Assembly (NCBI RefSeq): GCF_000744835.1
Contig: NZ_JQMS01000001.1
Span: 682,001-746,000 of the forward strand
Origin: Flavobacterium sp. 83
GTDB lineage: Bacteria; Bacteroidota; Bacteroidia; Flavobacteriales; Flavobacteriaceae
Reading direction: 5' to 3'
Length of the DNA: 64,000 bases
In this document: positions 24,536 through 33,625 of the stretch, one piece after another
Layout: each line of letters starts with the position of its first letter
Position numbering within the stretch: the stretch's first letter is position 1
Notes under the pieces: model-generated
What the model saw: the letters and a program-made list of their open reading frames with translations, nothing else
What the model was told of the DNA's origin: nothing
Databases searched by the model: none
Made by a program: the position numbers and the translations under genes

Positions 24536-26741
24536 ACAAAATAAAATTCACCCCAAAAACAATGTTTCTTCCTATGTTAGGAATGCCATCCGTTTTCAAG
24601 CGCGAAAGGTGCGCGATGTATCTTTTGTCCAACAAATTATTTGCGTTCAGGTTGATATCAAAAGCCGTTTTTCCCAATTTTATTTTGCCTCCAAAACCCA
24701 GATTTACCAAGGAATACCCATTGGATTTGGTTTCAAAACCACTCACGTTATTTTGATTGAAAGTCGTGGACAAATTCAAAGTGGCGAAACCATCTTCGAG
24801 CCAGTTTTTGATATTGTATTCGGCTCTAATGGTGTTATTCCAATTATTTGCAGGAATCAACGGTAGGAAATCACCATTTTGTTTCTTTCCGGTTACGGTT
24901 TCAAAACTGGTTTCATAATGCAACCAATCCAATGGATGCGGGTGAAAATGCAGTCCTATTTCGCCTCCGTACAACTTGGCATTGTTCTGAATGTATTCAA
25001 AAACATCATTATTATTCATAACTGCTCCTGTTGGCGAAGTGTAGATATAATTGTTGATGTGGTTGTAAAAACCATTGGCAAAAAACTCAAAATGATCTGT
25101 TTTGTATTCTAAATTCAAATCGGTCTGTACGTTTTGCTCTGTTTTCAAATCACTGTTTCCTACTTCATAGCGGTTCGTTCCTTCATGCACACCATTAGAA
25201 GTTAATTCGGCAAGGTTTGGTGCTCTAAATCCGGAAGCCAGATTCAGGCGCAAGGTTAAATCCTCGGCCAGATTGGTTTTGTAACCTAAGGAAGCATTGA
25301 AACTGTCGAATGATTTATCGATGGCTTTAAAATAGCCTTCCTGACCTGCAATTCCATGTTCTATTGAGGTAATTTTTCTATTATCGAAACGCAATCCAGC
25401 TTGAAAAACATTCTTTTTCCACTCATAATTAGCCGTTCCAAAGACACCAAAATCATTGGTAGACGCATCAGGAATCAGATATTCTTCCCCGGAATTGGTA
25501 TTGGTTTGGTGCATGCCCTGAATTCCAAAAATAGATTCTACATTACCTATTTTTGGTAAATGGTATTTCGCATCATAATTGAATGTTTTGAGTTTCATGT
25601 GTAAGCCAGCGACATTGCTGTCTACAAACTCGCTTCGGTCATTGGCGATATAACCCAAATCAACATCCAGTTTTGATTTTTCGAAAAAGAAAACATTATT
25701 TAAACTCAACAAATGATTGAAAACGCCTTGCCTTGGAAATCCTGTTTCTTTACTGGTCGTTTGGTCTGCAATGCCTTCTTCCGGGATTCCTAAATCCAGC
25801 TTGTTGTAATTGTAACGCAACACACTGGAAAACTTGGCATTGCTGTAACCAATTCCTGTTTTGAAATCGGTTTCATTGTAACGGGTATTTGTTACTCGGT
25901 CACCATTTGGAATTTTATAATCAGAATGGGTATTATAACTTCCGCGAGCGAGAAATTTCCAATTATCAGTGGATGTTTTCAACCCCAAAGACGAATTGCT
26001 ACCTAAAGTATTCGAAAATAATTTCTGGCTGAAATTAGCTTTGAAGGTATTGGCATCGGCAAATTTTTCGGGGTTAAAATACAGTACACCGCCTAAAGCA
26101 TCTGACCCGTATAATAACGAAGCCGGTCCTTTGATAACCTCAACACTTTCTATTCCCGAGTCGTTTAATCCCAAACCGTGTTCGTCACCAAACTGCTGAT
26201 TTTCCATACGAACACCTTGGGAATATACCAAAACCCGATTCCCACTTAGTCCACGAATCACCGGTTTCCCAATGGAAGTTCCAGTAGACACCTGAGAAAC
26301 CCCGGGTATCGTTGCCAATCCTTCAATTAAAGTGGCCGTTCCTTTTCGTTGCATCTGTTTGATACTTTCGTGCTCCACCTTCATCACATTTTGCGATTGT
26401 ATTTTATTGAAAGCGGTGGAAACAATTACTTCATCCATCTGGAATATCGTTTCTTCAAGGATTACGTGAAGTGTATTTTCCTTTTGCAAACTGTTTATGG
26501 TTTTATTCTGTGTTCCATATCCAACAAATGTAAAAGTCAATTTTAAGTTTCCATTAGGCAGATTAGTAAATACGTATTTTCCGTTTTCATCAGTTGCGGT
26601 TCCTTTGTGCAATTCTGATGCGTAAACTGAAACCCCTTTTATGGGTTGATTATTTTTACCTGTTACTATTCCAGAAAGTGTGTTTTGCGCTTGAAGCATC
26701 GCCGAAAACCCTAAGAACAGGGCTATAATAAATTTTCTCAT
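24534..26741 (-). CDS. TonB-dependent receptor, probably for a metal or metal complex
   Basis: Outer-membrane receptor, 735 aa. Signal peptide MRKFIIALFLGFSAMLQAQ; carboxypeptidase-D-like beta domain (~20-105, GIVTGKNNQPIKGVSVY); plug (~115-225, with IRGLSGNRVLVYSQGVRMEN, GPASLLYGSDALGG); then the 22-strand barrel, ending in Phe-Ile-Leu. The plug loop ENQQFGDEHGLGL and the VIRGLSGNRV block recall ZnuD-like metal receptors. The His/Cys-rich exported protein directly upstream on the same strand (26867-27220) supports a metal role, by context only. Repeat copy 1 abuts the stop codon. Confidence 0.88.
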   Translation of the reverse strand: MRKFIIALFLGFSAMLQAQNTLSGIVTGKNNQPIKGVSVYASELHKGTATDENGKYVFTNLPNGNLKLTFTFVGYGTQNKTINSLQKENTLHVILEETIFQMDEVIVSTAFNKIQSQNVMKVEHESIKQMQRKGTATLIEGLATIPGVSQVSTGTSIGKPVIRGLSGNRVLVYSQGVRMENQQFGDEHGLGLNDSGIESVEVIKGPASLLYGSDALGGVLYFNPEKFADANTFKANFSQKLFSNTLGSNSSLGLKTSTDNWKFLARGSYNTHSDYKIPNGDRVTNTRYNETDFKTGIGYSNAKFSSVLRYNYNKLDLGIPEEGIADQTTSKETGFPRQGVFNHLLSLNNVFFFEKSKLDVDLGYIANDRSEFVDSNVAGLHMKLKTFNYDAKYHLPKIGNVESIFGIQGMHQTNTNSGEEYLIPDASTNDFGVFGTANYEWKKNVFQAGLRFDNRKITSIEHGIAGQEGYFKAIDKSFDSFNASLGYKTNLAEDLTLRLNLASGFRAPNLAELTSNGVHEGTNRYEVGNSDLKTEQNVQTDLNLEYKTDHFEFFANGFYNHINNYIYTSPTGAVMNNNDVFEYIQNNAKLYGGEIGLHFHPHPLDWLHYETSFETVTGKKQNGDFLPLIPANNWNNTIRAEYNIKNWLEDGFATLNLSTTFNQNNVSGFETKSNGYSLVNLGFGGKIKLGKTAFDINLNANNLLDKRYIAHLSRLKTDGIPNIGRNIVFGVNFIL

Positions 26742-26866
26742 TGAAAATGATTGTATTGTTCCTTATCCCAACCCTTTCTATAGAAGAGGGAGCTGAGACA
26801 GAAATTATTTAGTAAATAAATAGAAATGAAATGTGCTGAAATAAACCAACAGAAGCTGAAAAGAAT

Positions 26867-27220
26867 TCAGCTTAAATTATTTACAGGGGGCCCGCGAAGG
26901 GAATATAAACTTCCGGAAAACGAAAGAACCGTTTCCTTTGCAGCAAAGAAATAAGGAATTTCTTTATAAACTGCATATAATTGATAGGAAAACTCTTTTG
27001 GAGAAATATAACTTCCAAAAGTAAAATCACAGACATAACAATGATCAAAATTATGGTGTTGATGCGTTATCTCTTTATTGGTAACATTGTATTTATGATG
27101 GCACTCTTTTTGGAAAAGTTGCTTCTCTATATGCTCATAGGTATGAAAAGACTGAAACAGTATTGAAAACAATACCACAACGACCAAAGAAAGACTTACT
27201 ATGAGTTTATTCTGTTTCAT
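26867..27220 (-). CDS. Small His/Cys-containing membrane-anchored protein
   Basis: A 117-aa protein from the ATG (MKQNKLIVSLSLVVVVLFSI), with a TTG three codons earlier as a weaker choice. One N-terminal membrane or signal segment (~5-22) is followed by HTYEHIEKQLFQKECHHKYN and HQHHNFDHCYVCDF, dense in His and with a CxxC pair. This looks like a periplasmic metal-binding protein of the DUF2946-like kind seen next to metal TonB receptors. It lies 125 bp ahead of the receptor gene and is likely co-transcribed. Function is inferred. Confidence 0.7.
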   Translation of the reverse strand: MKQNKLIVSLSLVVVVLFSILFQSFHTYEHIEKQLFQKECHHKYNVTNKEITHQHHNFDHCYVCDFTFGSYISPKEFSYQLYAVYKEIPYFFAAKETVLSFSGSLYSLRGPPVNNLS

Positions 27221-27397
27221 CCTTGGCAAAGGTAACGAAACAATTTAGAAAAGTAATACGCTTCATTTTTTACCCTATAAGAAAATTAAGGAAACGTACA
27301 TTTTACAAACCCAAATAAACCGTTCTCTTAAATGAACTTATATTCCTTAGCAGTTTTAAAAAACTAACTGTTTTGATTAGGAAAAACTGTAAAAAAG

Positions 27398-27450
27398 AAA
27401 ACCATTTGTTCTAGCAAAACTGTAGTGTTTCGTTAAAACAAATGGTTTAA
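27398..27450. terminator. Terminator of asd
   Basis: AAAACCATTTGTT and AACAAATGGTTT form a 12-bp stem with a ~27-nt loop; on the minus strand it leads into TTTTCTTTTTT. It is 20 bp past the asd stop. Confidence 0.75.
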
Positions 27451-27469
27451 AAATATTCTTTTGGAATTA

Positions 27470-28459
27470 TTACACCAATTTAGCAGCAATCAAATATTCT
27501 GCAATTTGTATGGTGTTTGTAGCAGCTCCTTTTCTAAGGTTATCCGCAACAATCCACATATTCAAGGTATTTTCCTGGCTTTCGTCACGACGAATTCTAC
27601 CTACAAAAACATCATCTTTACCTTGTGCATATCTAGGCATTGGATAAGTAAAGGTCTCTAGATTATCTTGCACTGTAATTCCATCCGTTTGGCTCAAAAT
27701 AGTTCTTACATCCGCAACATCAAAATCATTTGAGAATTCTACATTAACCGCTTCACTATGACCACCTACAACAGGAACACGAACAGCAGTAGCCGTCACC
27801 TTAATACTATCGTCACTTAATATTTTTTTAGTTTCTTTAACTAATTTCATTTCTTCTTTGGTATACCCGTTATCCTCAAAACTATCACATTGCGGAATAC
27901 AGTTACGGTTTATTTTATATTTATAAACCATATCTCCTTCGATACCGGCACATTCATTTTCAAACTGTTGCACCGCTTTTACACCAGTCCCTGTAATGGA
28001 TTGATAAGTAGAAACGATCACACGTTTAACGTTGTATTTTTTATGCAAAGGTGCTAATGCCAATACCATTTGAATGGTAGAACAGTTTGGATTTGCAATA
28101 ATCTTATCTGCTGCAGTCAATTCAGATGCATTGATTTCAGGAACGATTAATTTTTTAGTTGGATCCATTCTCCAAGCTGATGAATTATCGATAACAGTTG
28201 TACCCGCTGCCGCAAATTTTGGAGCCCATTCTAATGATGTATCACCACCTGCAGAGAACAAAGCAATATCCGCTTTCATGTCTACAGCAGTTTGCATACC
28301 AACTACTTTATATTTCTTTCCGTTGAATTCAATTTCTTTTCCAATTGATTTCTCTGAAGCAACAGGGATTAATTCTGTTACAGGAAAATTTCTTTCTGCC
28401 AATACTTCCAACATGATTTCGCCAACCATTCCAGTGGCACCTACAACTGCTATTCTCAT
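27470..28459 (-). CDS. asd: Aspartate-semialdehyde dehydrogenase
   Basis: NADP-dependent enzyme of the aspartate pathway (aspartyl phosphate to semialdehyde, towards Lys/DAP, Thr, Met), 329 aa. GATGMVGEIMLEVL is the nucleotide loop, ANPNCSTIQM carries the nucleophile Cys126, and GGHSEAVNVEF contains the catalytic His. The length and motifs match the Gram-positive-like Asd form usual in this phylum. Monocistronic, with its own terminator. Confidence 0.96.
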   Translation of the reverse strand: MRIAVVGATGMVGEIMLEVLAERNFPVTELIPVASEKSIGKEIEFNGKKYKVVGMQTAVDMKADIALFSAGGDTSLEWAPKFAAAGTTVIDNSSAWRMDPTKKLIVPEINASELTAADKIIANPNCSTIQMVLALAPLHKKYNVKRVIVSTYQSITGTGVKAVQQFENECAGIEGDMVYKYKINRNCIPQCDSFEDNGYTKEEMKLVKETKKILSDDSIKVTATAVRVPVVGGHSEAVNVEFSNDFDVADVRTILSQTDGITVQDNLETFTYPMPRYAQGKDDVFVGRIRRDESQENTLNMWIVADNLRKGAATNTIQIAEYLIAAKLV

Positions 28460-28596
28460 AGTATATTTTTATTATTGAGTACTAAATTTGAATGGCAAAA
28501 GTAAGTAATATTCAAATTAAAACAAGCGTGTTCACAAAAAATAACAAAATGTTATAAATACAACAATTTATTATTTTCTATTTTTAAACAAAAGAA

Positions 28597-28642
28597 AAAC
28601 CGCCTCAATTACGAAGCGGTTTAGTCCTGAATTAATTCAGGA
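28597..28642. terminator. Terminator of mscL plus adjacent perfect palindrome
   Basis: AAACCGC/GCGGTTT (28597-28622) is a compact hairpin; on the minus strand it is followed by TTTTTCTTTTG. Next to it, TCCTGAATTAATTCAGGA (28625-28642) is an exact 18-bp palindrome of unknown role. Confidence 0.65.
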
Positions 28643-28671
28643 TAAATTTAGAATATATAATGTAGCGGTAA

Positions 28672-29088
28672 TTATTTTTTCAATAAATCTCTAATTTGAG
28701 TAAGCAATTCTTCTTGTGTAGGTCCAGCTGGAGCAGCTGGTGCCACTTCTTCTTTCTTTTTAGCTTTTTCAGCAGCTCTTAAAACAACAAAAATAAAGAA
28801 TGCAATAATGATAAAATTAATGATAGCTTGTACCAGATTTCCATAAGTAATTACAGCAGCACCAGCAGCTTTTGCAGCAGCCAAAGTTTCGTAACTATTT
28901 CCGTCTAAAGTGACAAATTTTTGTGTAAAATCTATTCCACCAGTTAATAAACCAACGATAGGCATAATAACATCATCCACAGCTGAACCTACAATTTTAC
29001 CAAAAGCACCACCAATAACTACAGCAGTTGCTAAACTCAATACATCACCTTTCATTAAAGATGCTTTGAAATCACTGAAAAATCCCAT
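28672..29088 (-). CDS. mscL: Large-conductance mechanosensitive channel
   Basis: A 138-aa MscL channel subunit that opens on osmotic downshock. [45 protein letters not shown] is the N-terminal helix plus TM1, interrupted here for length as [11 protein letters not shown] and AFGKIVGS motifs; the second TM is [18 protein letters not shown]. The C-terminal [13 protein letters not shown] forms the pentameric bundle. A stretch [16 protein letters not shown] is in the periplasmic loop. All as expected. Confidence 0.96.
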   Translation of the reverse strand: MGFFSDFKASLMKGDVLSLATAVVIGGAFGKIVGSAVDDVIMPIVGLLTGGIDFTQKFVTLDGNSYETLAAAKAAGAAVITYGNLVQAIINFIIIAFFIFVVLRAAEKAKKKEEVAPAAPAGPTQEELLTQIRDLLKK

Positions 29089-29174
29089 AATATTTTTTTT
29101 AGTTTGTTAATACATTAAAAACGAAAATAGTTAAAATTTAACATTATTTTGATTTTTTTATAAAAAAAATCAAA

Positions 29175-31619
29175 TTATCGATAAAATACCCGCTTTACTC
29201 GTTGAGAAACACTGGTAAGTATCTCGTAAGGTATGGTATTCAATTTTTGGGCTATATAATTTACCGTTGGGCTTTCGCCAAAAATAATTACAGCATCCCC
29301 TTCTTTGCAATCAATTTCGCTGACATCTACCATTAACATATCCATACAAATACTGCCAAGAATAGGTGCTTTTTCATTTTTAATAGTCACAAAACCTACT
29401 CCATTTCCCCAACCTCTTGAAATTCCATCTGCATAACCAATAGGAATTGTTGCTATTCTTGTAGGTTTCTCAGCCATAAATCGTCGGCCATAGCCTACAC
29501 TTTCACCTGCAGGAATGGTTCTGATTTGTGAAATAACTGACTTAAGCGTTCCTACATTTTCTAAATACTTCTGTTCTTCACTGTCATTTGAAACGCCATA
29601 AAGACCAATTCCCAAGCGAACCATATCGTATTGTGCCTCTGGATAATTACTAATTCCCGAAGTATTTAAAATATGCCGAATGGGTTTTATCTCTAATTCG
29701 GTCATTAATTTTGAGGATAATTTCTCAAACAAATCAATTTGCGAATGCGCAAAATCACTGTGTTCTAAATCGTCACTGGTAGCCATGTGCGATAAAATAC
29801 TTTTTATTTTAATGGTTTGATTTCCTTTTAAAGTCGCAATCAAATCATCAATTGTATTGTGCTCAAATCCCAATCGATGCATTCCAGTGTCGAGCTTTAT
29901 ATGAATAGGAAAATGTTTCAATTTTTTTTGCTCGGCAATTTTCAAGAAGGCACGTAATCCTTTCAAACTATAAATTTCAGGCTCTAACTGGTGTTGAATG
30001 ATTGCCGCAAAACTGGTAGTTTCCGGATTCAATACCATAATTGGTAAATTAATTCCGCCATTTTTTAACGAGATTCCTTCATCGGCGAAAGCCACACCCA
30101 GGTAATCCACTTTGTGATGTTCCAGTAATTTAGCTATTTCAAACCCCCCGCTTCCATAACCAAAAGCTTTAACCATCACCATTATTTTAGTTTTGGGTTT
30201 CAGCTTTGATTTGAAGAAATTCAGATTATGACTGATGCCGTTCAAGTTAATTTCAAGAACGGTTTCGTGTGTTTTCTCTTCTAATAAAGCTACAATTTCC
30301 TCAAAATGAAATGTGCGCGCTCCTTTAATCAAAATCGTTTCATTGTTGAAATTCAAATCATCGAAACTGGATATAAATGCTTCGGTATTCTTGAAAGTGA
30401 TACAATTCGTAAATTTATTTTCGAATGAGGAGATAACTTCTCCAATCCCGATAACTCGGGTTATTTTGTTAGAAACTATCAATTGGGCAACTTTCGAATA
30501 TAAGTCTTCATTTGTTAAACCACTTTGAAAAATATCCGATAATATTAATGTCTTTTTTTGGCGTTTATTTTGACTTTCGAGAAAATCCAACGCTATTTTA
30601 AGCGATTGAAAGTCGGAACTATAACTGTCATCAATGATACTGCAATTGTTGATTCCGTTTTTAACTTTCAAACGCATTTCGACCGGATACAACAATCCCA
30701 TTCTGTTTTGAATCGTCTTTTCATCATATTTAAAATACAATAAAACCATCAAACACGAAATTGCATTTTCAATCGACGCTTTATCCTGAAACGGAATGGT
30801 CAATTCAAACGAATTTCCTTTGTATTGGTATTGAATACTTGTGTTGTCATTTATGAGTGCCGTTTTAAACACAAAAACATCCGCTTCTTCTGAAAGAAAA
30901 CTCCATGTAAATGCTTTTGTATTTTTAGAAATACAAGAATCAACAGTGTCATTTTTTTGATAAATAACTACTTCTGAATCTTCAAAAAGGAGCATTTTCT
31001 CTTTTATTTTTTCTTCTAAACTTGAAAACCCTTCATCATGTGCGGAACCAATACTCGTCAAAATCCCAATCGTGGGTTTGATAATAGGCTCCAGTTTTTC
31101 CATTTCGGAACCGGTAGAAATTCCGGCTTCAAAAATACCGAGATTGTGTTGTTCATTAATTGCCAAAACTGACAAAGGGACTCCTACTTGTGAGTTGTAA
31201 CTTTTGGGGCTTCGAATAATATTATAATCTGGGCCTAATAAAAAATTAAGCCATTCCTTTACTATCGTTTTACCATTACTTCCTGTCAATCCAATAATAG
31301 GAAAATGAAACAGACCGCGATAATAGGCGGCCATTTGCTGCAAGGCTTTTACTGTATTTCCAACAATCAGAAAATTAGCTTTGCCTTCGCAATTATCCGG
31401 AATATGGTTAACGACAAAGCTCTGAACCCCTTTTTCAATTAAATCCTTGATGTAAATATGCGCATCATTATTGGTTCCAACCAAAGCAAAAAACAGGGTT
31501 TGCGAACCATTTTGCAACGAACGACTATCAATGGAAATTGCATCAATTGAAGCAGAGCTTTTATTGCCAACAAATTCAGCCTGAATTTGTGGAATTATAT
31601 TTTGGATTTTTAGACTCAT
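29175..31619 (-). CDS. murF-alr: Fused MurF ligase and alanine racemase
   Basis: One 814-aa protein. Residues 1 to ~450 are a Mur ligase with ATP loop TGSNGKT (112-118) that adds D-Ala-D-Ala to UDP-MurNAc-tripeptide; residues ~455-814 are a PLP alanine racemase with Lys484 in MVMVKAFGYGSG and the C-terminal YADGISRGWGNG/MDMLMVDVSE motifs. The fusion makes D-Ala and uses the dipeptide in one chain, and is known in Bacteroidetes. No separate murF or alr is in this window. The gene starts 300 bp from the divergent membrane protein gene. Confidence 0.94.
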   Translation of the reverse strand: MSLKIQNIIPQIQAEFVGNKSSASIDAISIDSRSLQNGSQTLFFALVGTNNDAHIYIKDLIEKGVQSFVVNHIPDNCEGKANFLIVGNTVKALQQMAAYYRGLFHFPIIGLTGSNGKTIVKEWLNFLLGPDYNIIRSPKSYNSQVGVPLSVLAINEQHNLGIFEAGISTGSEMEKLEPIIKPTIGILTSIGSAHDEGFSSLEEKIKEKMLLFEDSEVVIYQKNDTVDSCISKNTKAFTWSFLSEEADVFVFKTALINDNTSIQYQYKGNSFELTIPFQDKASIENAISCLMVLLYFKYDEKTIQNRMGLLYPVEMRLKVKNGINNCSIIDDSYSSDFQSLKIALDFLESQNKRQKKTLILSDIFQSGLTNEDLYSKVAQLIVSNKITRVIGIGEVISSFENKFTNCITFKNTEAFISSFDDLNFNNETILIKGARTFHFEEIVALLEEKTHETVLEINLNGISHNLNFFKSKLKPKTKIMVMVKAFGYGSGGFEIAKLLEHHKVDYLGVAFADEGISLKNGGINLPIMVLNPETTSFAAIIQHQLEPEIYSLKGLRAFLKIAEQKKLKHFPIHIKLDTGMHRLGFEHNTIDDLIATLKGNQTIKIKSILSHMATSDDLEHSDFAHSQIDLFEKLSSKLMTELEIKPIRHILNTSGISNYPEAQYDMVRLGIGLYGVSNDSEEQKYLENVGTLKSVISQIRTIPAGESVGYGRRFMAEKPTRIATIPIGYADGISRGWGNGVGFVTIKNEKAPILGSICMDMLMVDVSEIDCKEGDAVIIFGESPTVNYIAQKLNTIPYEILTSVSQRVKRVFYR

Positions 31620-31919
31620 TGAAGCGATGCGAATGACGCCGATTTATTGATTGACACGAATTATTATTACGAAAGAAACACAACATAACTTTTGCGAAAG
31701 CGCAAATGAACTCTTGGCTTCTTTATAAAACTTCCTCAAAAATAAGACTTCTTTTCAAAATGGAGACTTTCAAACGCTACAATTTACAGCTATTTTTATT
31801 CATTAAAACATCGCTAAAATCACCTATAAAAGTATAAAATACGTTAAAAACGATATAAATACCCACTAACTATTTTATCATTATTGCTATATTTGTTTGC
31901 ATAAATACCCTAAGAAATC
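31620..31919. other. Divergent promoter region
   Basis: A 300-bp gap between murF-alr (-) and the membrane protein gene (+). It holds a small inverted repeat (TTTGCG/CGCAAA near 31695) and, near the right end, the -7 element listed separately. No gene is seen. Confidence 0.55.
31888..31895 (+). promoter_or_regulatory. -7 element before 31920 membrane protein
   Basis: TATATTTG fits TAnnTTTG and lies 24 bp ahead of the TTG start at 31920, supporting that start. The -33 part is weak. Confidence 0.45.
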
Positions 31920-32525
31920 TTGAAAAAAATCCTGCCAATATTCTCCTATATTTTTCACCCGATATTTATTCCGGTAATGGCAACGCTGGTTTATCTTTTT
32001 TACAATGCTTCCGCTATCATAAATCAGGAAAAACTTTTTATTTTTTCTCAGATTATAATCATCACGGTAATCGTTCCTGGGTTGCTGTTTTTAATATTGC
32101 GGGCTGCGGGAAAAATTGATTCCATTATGGTTGAGGAGGTTTCGCAACGCAAAATTCCGTTACTGATTCATTCGTTTCTGATTATTTTATTAGTTCGAAA
32201 AAGCATTACTATAGATCGATATCCGGAGTTGCATTTCTTTTTTTTGGGCGCCTTAATGAGTACATTGCAGGCTTTAATATTATCTTTTTTCAAAACAAAA
32301 GCCAGTTTACACATGATGGGGATTAGTTCCTTAACGGTATTTTCTATTGGATTAAGCATGCATTATCAGGTTCAAAGCACTTTTTTGATTGCTTTTTTAA
32401 TCCTTATCAATGGTCTCGTGGCTTCTTCCCGTTTAGAAATGAAGGCGCACACAACTACTGAACTAATTATCGGATTTCTGCTAGGAAGTGTGTCGCAACT
32501 GCTTTTGTTCTATTTATGGCTATAG
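31920..32525 (+). CDS. PAP2-like integral membrane protein
   Basis: A 201-aa protein with about six membrane segments. An in-frame TAA lies just upstream, so the start is the TTG at 31920 (LKKILPIFSYIFHPIFIPVM) unless a rare codon or the Met at residue 20 is used. The segment SRLEMKAHTTTELIIGF resembles the SRxxxxxHxxxD/E end of the PAP2 phosphatase motif, and such proteins in Bacteroidetes are named PAP2-related. The first PAP2 motif (KxxxxxxRP) is not clear, so activity is doubtful. Its stop TAG meets the CTA of the opposite gene's stop. Confidence 0.7.
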   Translation: MKKILPIFSYIFHPIFIPVMATLVYLFYNASAIINQEKLFIFSQIIIITVIVPGLLFLILRAAGKIDSIMVEEVSQRKIPLLIHSFLIILLVRKSITIDRYPELHFFFLGALMSTLQALILSFFKTKASLHMMGISSLTVFSIGLSMHYQVQSTFLIAFLILINGLVASSRLEMKAHTTTELIIGFLLGSVSQLLLFYLWL

Positions 32526-33221
32526 AATATAAAAAATTATTCCAATATTCATAGAAGTCATATCGATGGGTTTACCATCAATTTTAGCCGATTTGAACAG
32601 CGAATTTAAACCGTAATACGCATATACATTTATAGTATTATACCCCGATGAAATGTAGGCACCGTATAAAAATTTATTAAAATCTTTATTGCCCGAAACA
32701 ACTATTTTCCCTTGAGCATCATTATAAATGGATCGATCATATATCAAATAACTAAATTTAAATCCGCCGTAAATTCTCCAAAATTTATAGCTTTCATACG
32801 TTGATGTTCTCCATCTGAACTCTAGAGGAACCTCAACTAACAGTTGCGAAAATTTATTTTTACTAAAGGTTGTTCCAGCATCAATAATAGAATAAACTGG
32901 TGTTTGATCCGTTTTTGAAATGGCAAGATTCTGATTGTAATTATTATATGAAAAACCAACTCCCGAAGCTATTGCAACAGTCCTATTTTTATTTATTGGC
33001 ATATCCCTAAGAAAACCCGCTGAAAAACCCGCTGATAATTTACTTTGAGACAAGCCCGCAGGCTTATTCAATAACGTATTGTAGGTAAATCCAAAGTAAA
33101 ACTGATCTTCTCTGTACAACGAATCAATTTTTACTTTTGGAGCACTAACCGGAGCCACACTTTCTTGCGAAAAAACAGGAAAAACAGATAATAAAAGAAA
33201 ACAACTCAGGAATAATCGCAT
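32520..33221 (-). CDS. Outer-membrane beta-barrel protein, porin-family-like
   Basis: A 233-aa exported protein, signal peptide MRLFLSCFLLLSVFPVFSQ. The mature part alternates polar/aromatic strands (FYFGFTYNTLLNKP, LSAGFSAGFLRDMP, VAIASGVGFSYNNY, FRWRTSTYESYKFWRIYGGF) and ends IGIIFYIL, typical of a small barrel. It resembles PorT/porin-family barrels of Bacteroidetes, but I would not call it the gliding PorT/SprT itself. It is convergent with the PAP2-like gene, the two stop codons overlapping head to head. Function unknown. Confidence 0.75.
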   Translation of the reverse strand: MRLFLSCFLLLSVFPVFSQESVAPVSAPKVKIDSLYREDQFYFGFTYNTLLNKPAGLSQSKLSAGFSAGFLRDMPINKNRTVAIASGVGFSYNNYNQNLAISKTDQTPVYSIIDAGTTFSKNKFSQLLVEVPLEFRWRTSTYESYKFWRIYGGFKFSYLIYDRSIYNDAQGKIVVSGNKDFNKFLYGAYISSGYNTINVYAYYGLNSLFKSAKIDGKPIDMTSMNIGIIFYIL

Positions 33222-33625
33222 AGTGTTTTTGATTTAAAAAATTATTTAATGAATTTCCCAAACCTATTGGAGGTTTCTATTTTTCATTATGACTTTACAA
33301 ATATAGGATTTTGATACTTTTCTTATACGTTTTACTGACAAATAAAGCTGATTATAAACTAAAATCACACACGCTGAAACAACTTCAATTTCTTCAATGC
33401 ATAAAAAACGCAAGCCTTGTAATAAACAATAATTTATCAAAAAAATTGTGCTGTAATCCTAATCAGTCTTATATAAAAAACATTAATTAAGATATTGATT
33501 TAAGCAAGTTTAAATATTTCTTGAATAAATAGCTTCTTAAAAAATTAAAACCAATATTTTTACTTGAAAAATTTTTAGAACGCTTTTGCAAAAGGATTTA
33601 AAAATACACTTAAAAACAAACAGTC
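33222..33625. other. Divergent intergenic region
   Basis: About 400 AT-rich bases between the beta-barrel gene (-) and gnd (+). A TATATTTG -7 element for the minus gene is at 33298-33305. No gene or clear operator for the gluconate genes is seen. Confidence 0.5.
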
